Below are positions 1 through 4,590 of a stretch of 16,646 nucleotides of DNA, piece by piece. The notes below the pieces were generated by a model. The model made no database searches, was not told where the DNA came from, and saw only the letters and a list, made by a program, of their open reading frames with translations. The position numbers and the translations under genes are program-made. The stretch spans positions 1 through 16,646 of the forward strand of contig CAKURW010000040.1 of the NCBI GenBank assembly GCA_934675795.1, in the 5' to 3' direction. How positions within the stretch are numbered: the first letter of the stretch is position 1; the number at the start of each line of letters is the position of its first letter. This DNA is from an uncultured Collinsella sp. (lineage in GTDB: Bacteria; Actinomycetota; Coriobacteriia; Coriobacteriales; Coriobacteriaceae).

Positions 1-156
1 GACGCCAGCAATGACGTCTCGCTGATGAACGCCGTCGATGTCGGTATCGCCATGGGCAATGCGCCGGACTATCTCAAGGATAAGGCCGATTACGTGACCG
101 ACACCGTCGATCACGACGGTGTCGTTGCGGCGCTCGAGCATTTTAGGCTGATTTAG
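1..156 (+). CDS. Cof-type HAD hydrolase, C-terminal fragment (gene starts before the window)
   Basis: Open in frame 1 from the first base to a TAG at 154-156, giving 51 residues. The fragment begins DASNDVSLMNAVDVGIAMGN and continues with an alanine, a lysine-rich stretch and a 'DHDGVVAALEHF' ending. This matches the last motif of Cof-like (HAD subfamily IIB) phosphatases: the (G)DxxND loop that positions Mg2+, then the 'gvAMgNA' strand and the 'dGVa..l' C-terminal helix. Family members are cytoplasmic phosphatases of sugar phosphates or flavin/pyridoxal phosphates; the substrate cannot be told from this piece. The nucleophile Asp and the cap domain lie outside the window. No terminator hairpin follows. 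The next gene on this strand starts about 115 nt later. Confidence 0.85.
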   Translation, partial: DASNDVSLMNAVDVGIAMGNAPDYLKDKADYVTDTVDHDGVVAALEHFRLI

Positions 157-269
157 GCGCGCTCCATCAAACGCACGCCCGTTGTCCCAAATCGCCAAAA
201 CTGCCGCGCCAAACGCCCTAATGTGGCAATATGTTGTCTGCATATTGCATCAACGCAACCTCAGAAAGA

Positions 270-1295
270 ATGCGAGAACCCGTGTCCAGTCCGTTTACCA
301 GCTTTTTAGCCCAGCACTTTGACCAGATTAACGACTATCTGGCCACGTTCTTTGACGGACAGGCGACCTCTGCCGATATCGAGCGCTACCTGTATGCGCC
401 GCTCTCGGCTTTTACGGCCAACGCCGGCAAGCGCCACCGCCCGCTTATCTGTATGCTCGCCGCAACCGCAGTGGGCGGTAGCTTTGAGAGCGCCCGCAGC
501 GCCGCGGCAGCCATCGAGCATTTCCAGTCGGGCGCGCTGATCCACGACGACATCGCCGACAGCGGACAGCTTCGTCGAGGCAAGCCCTGCATGCACCTTA
601 CCGAGGGCACGGGCCTTGCCATCAATTGCGGCGACCTGGCGCTCACCATGGTCACCAAGACGGTTCTCGACGACCCCACGCTGGAGTCCGACGTGAAGCT
701 GCGCGTGCTCCACGAGCTTACCGAGATGATCGTCCGCACCATCGAGGGTCAAGCGCTCGACCTGGGTTGGGTCCGTGACGGGCGCTTTGATATCTCGGTT
801 GATGACTACCTGGACATGGCGACGCACAAGACCGCGTTTTACAGCGGAGCCACGCCGCTTGCCGCCGGAGCCATTATCGGCGGCGGCAGCGATGAGCAAA
901 TCGAAGCGCTGCGCGCCTTTGGCCTACACACAGGCCTCGCCTTTCAGATTCAGGACGACCTGCTCAACCTTGTCGGCACTAAGGAAGCCGCCAACAAGGA
1001 CTTCCGCACCGACATCACCGAGGGCAAGCGCACGCTTGTCGCCGTACACGCCCTCTCTGATGAGCGCCACCACGACGAGGTCGAGGCGATTCTTTCCTCA
1101 GGCACCGATGATCCCGCGCAGCTCGCACGCGCCGTGGAGATCTTCCAGGAGACCGGCTCCATCGATTACGCCCACACTTACGCGCTCGACCTGACCGCTA
1201 AGGCCAAAGCGGCCATCGAGAACGTTGAGCTTGATCCGCACGCACGCGAGCTGTTCCTCTCCATGGCAGATTTCTTTGTGGAGCGCCTTAACTAA
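270..1295 (+). CDS. Polyprenyl (geranylgeranyl/farnesyl-type) diphosphate synthase
   Basis: Trans-isoprenyl diphosphate synthase that condenses isopentenyl diphosphate with an allylic diphosphate in isoprenoid biosynthesis (precursors for quinones or the undecaprenyl carrier); cytoplasmic, all-alpha. Counting from the ATG at 270, visible motifs are GKRHRP near residue 53 (substrate binding), the first aspartate-rich motif DDIAD at 93-97, the second in reduced form DDLLN at 229-233 and EGKRT near 251-255. About 341 residues is normal for the family. DDIAD is a short-spaced DDxxD as in bacterial FPP/GGPP synthases; chain length cannot be read reliably. Start choice: an upstream in-frame ATG at 231 has no ribosome-binding site and adds residues atypical of the family. 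ATG 270 has a weak purine run (AGAAAGA) directly before it, and GTG 282 is also possible. No clear terminator follows. Confidence 0.9.
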   Translation: MREPVSSPFTSFLAQHFDQINDYLATFFDGQATSADIERYLYAPLSAFTANAGKRHRPLICMLAATAVGGSFESARSAAAAIEHFQSGALIHDDIADSGQLRRGKPCMHLTEGTGLAINCGDLALTMVTKTVLDDPTLESDVKLRVLHELTEMIVRTIEGQALDLGWVRDGRFDISVDDYLDMATHKTAFYSGATPLAAGAIIGGGSDEQIEALRAFGLHTGLAFQIQDDLLNLVGTKEAANKDFRTDITEGKRTLVAVHALSDERHHDEVEAILSSGTDDPAQLARAVEIFQETGSIDYAHTYALDLTAKAKAAIENVELDPHARELFLSMADFFVERLN

Positions 1296-1337
1296 CGGGG
1301 GTTATAAAACCTGTCAGCAGCGTATTTAGGCACAACT

Positions 1338-1346
1338 TGCTACACT
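1338..1346 (+). promoter_or_regulatory. Candidate extended -10 promoter for the peptidoglycan-binding protein gene
   Basis: TGC immediately precedes TACACT (1341-1346), giving a TGnTACACT extended -10 element about 88 nt upstream of the ATG at 1434. No recognisable -35 hexamer sits 16-18 nt upstream, which is tolerated by extended -10 promoters. A GTTATAAAAC decamer lies further upstream at 1301-1310. Sequence match only. Confidence 0.4.
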
Positions 1347-1433
1347 GTTGAGTGCATGTTTATGCATCCCTTTGCGTTGTCTATCCGACAGACGCTCAAA
1401 TAGTACGAATGGTACGCCGAAAGGGGTTCGTTC

Positions 1434-2339
1434 ATGGAACCTATTACAACGGGCATGCAAGGAGCAGCCGTCGAGGACGTGCAGTCTCGTCTCCTGCAGC
1501 TCGGCTACACGATTGATGCCGCCGAAGTCACCGACAAGTACTTTGGAGCCACCACTGAGCAGGCCGTCAGCACCTTCAGGCTCGACAGCGGCCTTGCTGC
1601 CGGTCATGCCGTCGATATCCCCTGCTGGAGCGCCCTTGTAGACGCTTCGTATAAGCTGGGCGACCGCACCCTCTATCTGCGCATGCCCAATTTCCATGGC
1701 GCCGATGTGCAGGCCCTGCAGCGCGCTCTCAACGTTTTGGGCTTTGCCTGTGGCGAAGACGACGGCTACTTTGGTCCGCATACCGAGGCCGCCCTGCAGC
1801 AGTTCCAGGAAAATGTCGGCCTGTTTGCCGACGGCATGGCCTTCCAGGACACCTACGCCTACATCAACCGCCTGCACCATGTGTGGGAGGGCAAGCCCTC
1901 GGTCACCGAAGCCGAGTCCCGCATCGGTTTTGCTCGCGCCGCCAACGTGCTCGAGCGCTTTCAGATTGCCGTTATCGGCGAGGACCCCATCGCACGCAGC
2001 GTTGCGTCGCGCATGTGGAATATCGCCACGGCAACGACCGACAACAGCGGCATGATGCTCTGCGACTCCGAGGTCCCAACCGACGTAGATCTGGTGCTCG
2101 AGATCGCAAGCGACGAGCTGCCCGCCGACGCCGCACCGCGCGCCACGATTGCCCTCGCCGAGTGCCATAACCTGGCCCAGCGCATCCGCACTGCCAATGT
2201 CGCCGCGCAGCAGAAGCCGGCACGCATTCGCATTGAGCTCACGGGCATGACGCGCTACAACGGCACCTTCACGGCCAGCGACGCGCAGACACTCGCCGTA
2301 CGCCTGCTCGATGGCGTTTGCGATGCCCTCGCAGATTAG
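1434..2339 (+). CDS. Protein with two peptidoglycan-binding (PG_binding_1-like) repeats, no export signal
   Basis: 301 residues. Residues about 5-65 and 78-140 are two copies of the PG_binding_1 three-helix module. Each has the pattern 'G..V..vQ..L..LGy....(D)GyFG..Te.Av..FQ'; the second copy reads DVQALQRALNVLGF then DDGYFGPHTEAALQQFQ. Such modules normally attach wall hydrolases to peptidoglycan, yet the N-terminus (MEPITTGMQGAAVEDVQ) has neither signal peptide nor membrane segment. Residues about 160-301 show no catalytic motif I can name. They might be a decayed amidase-like domain, since length and position fit, but the zinc ligands are not evident. The start is fixed by AAAGGGG at 1420-1426, seven nt before the ATG. 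The stop lies 38 nt before tRNA-Gln. Function is unproven. Confidence 0.75.
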   Translation: MEPITTGMQGAAVEDVQSRLLQLGYTIDAAEVTDKYFGATTEQAVSTFRLDSGLAAGHAVDIPCWSALVDASYKLGDRTLYLRMPNFHGADVQALQRALNVLGFACGEDDGYFGPHTEAALQQFQENVGLFADGMAFQDTYAYINRLHHVWEGKPSVTEAESRIGFARAANVLERFQIAVIGEDPIARSVASRMWNIATATTDNSGMMLCDSEVPTDVDLVLEIASDELPADAAPRATIALAECHNLAQRIRTANVAAQQKPARIRIELTGMTRYNGTFTASDAQTLAVRLLDGVCDALAD

Positions 2340-2377
2340 GTAAACTAAACGAGTTGCTTTTGGGCAACACCACACAT

Positions 2378-2452
2378 TGGGACGTAGTTCAACGGTAGAA
2401 CTCCGGTTTTTGGTGCCGGCTGTTGGGGGTTCGAATCCCTCCGTCCCAGCCA
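2378..2452 (+). tRNA. tRNA-Gln (anticodon UUG)
   Basis: A complete cloverleaf can be drawn. The acceptor stem TGGGACG (2378-2384) pairs with CGTCCCA (2442-2448), discriminator G2449 follows and CCA is encoded at 2450-2452. The D-arm contains GTTCAACGGTAGAAC. The anticodon stem CCGGT/GCCGG encloses the loop TTTTGGT, giving anticodon TTG. The T-arm reads GGGGGTTCGAATCCC. An intrinsic terminator follows 7 nt later, so this is a single-gene transcript. No clear promoter hexamers could be singled out in the 38 nt upstream. Confidence 0.96.
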
Positions 2453-2639
2453 AAGAAACAAGCCTCTCGAACACATAGCCGATCGGGAGGCTTTTCTTGT
2501 GAGCAAGCGGAGGGATTCGAACCCGCAAGGGTGCGGAGCTGAGGAAACGCGAAGCGTTTTCCAGCGCAGCACGCAAGGAGCGAAGCGACGCAGCGGAGCG
2601 CGGCCGCCGACCAGGCGGACGCGGAATCCCTCCGTCCCA
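2433..2639 (+). repeat. tRNA-Gln 3'-end duplication (att-like direct repeat and inverted copy)
   Basis: GAATCCCTCCGTCCCA, the last 16 nt of the tRNA-Gln T-arm and acceptor stem (2433-2448), recurs exactly and in the same orientation at 2624-2639. In between, the 17-nt GGGTTCGAATCCCTCCG (tRNA 2427-2443) recurs in inverted orientation at 2508-2524. The inverted copy and the distal direct copy form 11-bp terminal inverted repeats (2508-2518 with 2624-2634) around a GC-rich segment of about 105 nt. That segment is full of short hairpins, such as GGAAACGC/GCGTTTTCC around 2542-2562. Duplication of a tRNA 3' end is the usual signature of tyrosine-recombinase integration. No integrase is present, so this is at most a remnant or a small mobile repeat that targets T-arms. 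Confidence 0.6.
2460..2495 (+). terminator. Rho-independent terminator of tRNA-Gln
   Basis: AAGCCTCTCG (2460-2469) pairs with CGGGAGGCTT (2484-2493), 10 bp including one T-G wobble, with a 14-nt loop. TTTT then C and TT follow. It lies directly after the tRNA CCA end. Confidence 0.85.
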
Positions 2640-2679
2640 TACCAGCAACGGGCTCCCCACATCTCGACTTACCAGCCAA

Positions 2680-2712
2680 ACCGGCACTTAGGGACGTTCC
2701 TAAAGTGCCGGT
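2680..2712. repeat. REP-like inverted repeat
   Basis: ACCGGCACTT (2680-2689) faces AAGTGCCGGT (2703-2712), with AGGGACGTTCCT between them that can extend the pairing imperfectly. There is no T-run, so a terminator is unlikely. The 'GGCACTTAGGGAC' style is reminiscent of the short extragenic palindromes mobilised by RAYT/Y1 transposases; that resemblance is from memory. No transposase is present. Confidence 0.5.
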
Positions 2713-2730
2713 CATCAACATGGTGCCGTG

Positions 2731-2746
2731 CGGCCCCGGCGGGCCG
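2731..2746. repeat. Short GC-only hairpin downstream of the ATPase gene
   Basis: CGGCCC (2731-2736) and GGGCCG (2741-2746) flank CGGC. On the minus strand it lies 9 nt past the stop of the ATPase gene but has no T-run, so it is at best a weak terminator. Confidence 0.35.
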
Positions 2747-2754
2747 GCGTAGCA

Positions 2755-4125
2755 TTACAGACCAAGCGACCATTTCCATGCGGGAATAACCTCGATGACG
2801 CCATGCTCCGTTTTGATCTGGGTCGCCTCGCGCAGCGTGATGATATTGGCATCCTTGATACCGGTTTTTACCATAGCAACCTCAAGGGAACCAACTTCAC
2901 GCCTGCGCGTTTTCTCTGCCGTCATATCGACTGTCACCTGGTAAAGCGCGTATGGTTCCGATGCCAAAGCGTCGCCGACCAAGAAATCAACTTTTTCTCG
3001 TGCTTGCGTTGGAGCCGTAAATGAAGTCACCGTTTCCAACCGGCCGTTTGCCGTACGGCGCATGAGTTCAGCATAAATCGCAGTCTCCAAACGCTTTCCT
3101 ATATCCTGCTGATTAGCACGCGATGTTGCATATGCCATCCCCTGGTCGACGGCATAGACCTTGTCTGTTGTCGTTGTCTTAGGAGCCAAAGAAGTTGAAT
3201 ACTCCGGAAGTAATCCAATGAGATGAGCCTGCTGGAATAAACGAACGAGTTCGTTTATTTTTTCCCATGACGCTCGATATCCGACAGACTTTAAGGCTTC
3301 CAACAAACTGTTAACCGAAAGGTCGCAACCCGTGTTTCGAAGGCAGAAGAGCCCTACTTGGTTGGCAAGAGCGATATCCGTGCGCCCGCTCCGCTCGAGA
3401 ATGTCTCGTGCAACAACATCTCGCAAATAGGCTTGAAGCATCTGAATACGCGAACCGGCATCAAGCTCCTGAACCCCAGGAAAGCCACCCTCTATGAGAT
3501 AACGGTCATATGCCGATTCCAGATCAGTTCGCCGCTGCGGAGAAACAGCTGGAGCCCCAGCACTAGTAGACATATCCGGCGTTTCAATGTGATGAAACGC
3601 ACAATACTCGCGGAATGAAAGCGGATGCATAGCGTGCTCTTGCGAGCGACCGCGAAACTGCGTCGCTATTTCATCGGCAGATAGTTTTGAGGACGATCCG
3701 GTGATAACAAGCGTTACGCTCTCGTGCTCCGCCAAACGCTGACAAACGCCCTGCCAGCCATCGGTCTCCTGCACCTCATCCAGAAAGAGATAACAGCCTT
3801 TCGTTCGCGCTGAGGGAACCTGCCGCCAATACTCTTCCAAAATGTCGCTCATGAGCGTGTCCGGCGCCGGTCGAAGACGGTCATCAGCAAAATTGAAATA
3901 GAAGATACGCTCGGCATCGACACCGCGATCGATAAGGCGACGAATCCATTGAAACGCATAGAACGTTTTGCCGCAGCGCCTGATACCCGTGATGATATGG
4001 ACAAGATTGAACGGCTTTGGCTCAGGAAGATCACTGATGGCATCGTCTCGATGCACGACGTGAGGAATCTCAAAGGAACGGGCCTCGGCAACAATCTCTG
4101 CAATACCCAACGCTGTAGGCGCCAT
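2755..4125 (-). CDS. AAA-type ATPase with C-terminal DUF4143 domain
   Basis: 456 residues. N-terminal AAA_14-type ATPase: Walker A GIRRCGKT at 47-54, Walker B YLFLDEVQ at 112-119, sensor-like strand VITGSSSKL near 140-148, and the family block GRSQEHAMHPLSFREY near 159-174. The C-terminal half (about 230-450) is DUF4143-like, with 'ARDILERS', 'KVYAVDQGMAYA' and 'KVDFLVG...YQVTVD' at the places where a PD-(D/E)XK-like core would sit. The usual E-x-K is replaced by Q-V-T, so nuclease activity is doubtful. These proteins are common, scattered accessory genes of unknown physiological role, and the cellular role is not known here either. The start is secured by AAAGGAG six to seven nt before ATG 4125. 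GC content is visibly lower than in flanking genes, and the position next to a duplicated tRNA end suggests acquisition by transfer. Confidence 0.88.
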   Translation of the reverse strand: MAPTALGIAEIVAEARSFEIPHVVHRDDAISDLPEPKPFNLVHIITGIRRCGKTFYAFQWIRRLIDRGVDAERIFYFNFADDRLRPAPDTLMSDILEEYWRQVPSARTKGCYLFLDEVQETDGWQGVCQRLAEHESVTLVITGSSSKLSADEIATQFRGRSQEHAMHPLSFREYCAFHHIETPDMSTSAGAPAVSPQRRTDLESAYDRYLIEGGFPGVQELDAGSRIQMLQAYLRDVVARDILERSGRTDIALANQVGLFCLRNTGCDLSVNSLLEALKSVGYRASWEKINELVRLFQQAHLIGLLPEYSTSLAPKTTTTDKVYAVDQGMAYATSRANQQDIGKRLETAIYAELMRRTANGRLETVTSFTAPTQAREKVDFLVGDALASEPYALYQVTVDMTAEKTRRREVGSLEVAMVKTGIKDANIITLREATQIKTEHGVIEVIPAWKWSLGL

Positions 4126-4148
4126 AATGCTCTCCTTTCAACATCTTG

Positions 4149-4154
4149 AGTATA
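4149..4154 (-). promoter_or_regulatory. -10 element of the ATPase gene promoter
   Basis: On the minus strand TATACT (part of TATATACT) is an almost perfect -10 hexamer about 24 nt upstream of the ATG, leaving a leader of roughly 17 nt that contains the AAAGGAG site. No good -35 is present at 16-18 nt. That position falls inside the first of two tandem palindromes, so activity probably depends on a bound regulator. Confidence 0.5.
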
Positions 4155-4155
4155 T

Positions 4156-4213
4156 AACTTCTCGTCCTACAAGAGAAGTTTCAGCTACAACTTCTCGTCC
4201 TACACTAGAAGTT
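4156..4213. promoter_or_regulatory. Two tandem palindromic operator-like sites upstream of the ATPase gene
   Basis: Two 25-nt units, 4156-4180 and 4189-4213, each begin AACTTCTCGTCCTACA and end AGAAGTT. The first is palindromic over AACTTCTC/GAGAAGTT and the second over AACTTCT/AGAAGTT. Their starts are 33 nt apart, close to three helical turns, and they cover the expected -35 region. This is the arrangement of a cooperative repressor or activator site. The binding protein is unknown. Confidence 0.6.
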
Positions 4214-4214
4214 T

Positions 4215-4251
4215 GAGGTAGATTTTCAGGCATGTCCCAAAAATCTACCTC
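4215..4251. repeat. 12-bp perfect inverted repeat
   Basis: GAGGTAGATTTT (4215-4226) and AAAATCTACCTC (4240-4251) flank a 13-nt loop. No T-run follows the hairpin on either strand, so it is more likely a dispersed extragenic palindrome than a terminator. Confidence 0.55.
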
Positions 4252-4385
4252 CAAAAGATAGGCGCCCCAGGCCCGTTAGGACCAAGAGCGCCTTACATCT
4301 AGAAATCATCAGCCCAGTTCCGAAAAGCGAGCCGCTTGCGACAACCAAGTAGCCACAGGCCCCGGGAGAGCGGGGGCACCGGCTT

Positions 4386-4422
4386 AGGTTTATCGCGAGT
4401 TCCGCACGAACAGGAGGCCACT
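4386..4422 (+). repeat. Truncated third copy of the structured-element core
   Basis: Positions 4389-4422 (34 nt) are identical to 9234-9267 in the first full element. Positions 4386-4408 (23 nt) are identical to 9522-9544 in the second. The match stops abruptly after GGAGGCCACT, at the point where the full copies continue into the hairpin loop TTAAT. The 3' half and the matching outer arm are absent. The copy therefore combines the 5' flank of one element with the internal sequence of the other and looks like a broken family member. It lies in the gene-free stretch 4126-4590, together with the neighbouring palindromes. Confidence 0.75.
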
Positions 4423-4437
4423 AGCCCCGATGTTTTG

Positions 4438-4558
4438 GACGTGACAGCGAGAGGGGCCCTGGCATGGCAAGGTGACGTGAAACAAGGCGGCGCCGACCTT
4501 CTGGTCGCGCCGCCGAAGTTGAACGTCAGATTGCCGTGCCAGGGCCCCTCGCAGCGTC
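4438..4558 (+). ncRNA. Second type of long structured hairpin element (candidate RNA)
   Basis: The outer stem pairs 4447-4470 with 4531-4552, about 22 bp with a 2-nt bulge and one T-G pair; GACG/CGTC extends it at 4438-4441 and 4555-4558. Inside, TGACGT (4473-4478) pairs with ACGTCA (4523-4528). An asymmetric internal loop (GAAACAA against GAAGTTGA) follows. The top is a GGCGGCGC/GCGCCGCC stem continuing into GACC/GGTC and closed by a TTCT tetraloop at 4499-4502. The plan resembles the elements at 9192 and 9495 (outer stem, unpaired internal loop, GC hairpin), but the sequences are unrelated. The single T-G pair is wobble-compatible on the plus strand and becomes A-C on the minus strand. It could also serve as a 3' structure of the minus-strand gene ending at 4591. 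Confidence 0.5.
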
Positions 4559-4565
4559 AAGAAGA

Positions 4566-4587
4566 CCGCCGTTCGGTAGAACGGCGG
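4566..4587 (-). terminator. Terminator-like hairpin after the JetD-like gene
   Basis: CCGCCGTTC (4566-4574) and GAACGGCGG (4579-4587) form a perfect 9-bp stem with a GGTA loop. On the minus strand it starts 3 nt after the stop codon and is followed by TCTTCTTG, only a weak U-tract. It is a plausible but not textbook intrinsic terminator. Confidence 0.55.
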
Positions 4588-4590
4588 AAT

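Noticed and set aside
2508..2634. Minus-strand tRNA gene
   Set aside because: A T-arm-like sequence is present, but no D-arm or anticodon arm can be folded in the right positions.
1326..2687. Long minus-strand open frame across the PG-binding protein gene and tRNA-Gln
   Set aside because: It is antisense to a well-supported gene and translates the complement of a tRNA. No ribosome-binding site or family resemblance.
2345..2721. Minus-strand frames giving GRRDSNPQ or GGIRTPNS-type peptides
   Set aside because: These are well-known spurious translations of the antisense of tRNA T-arm and anticodon regions.
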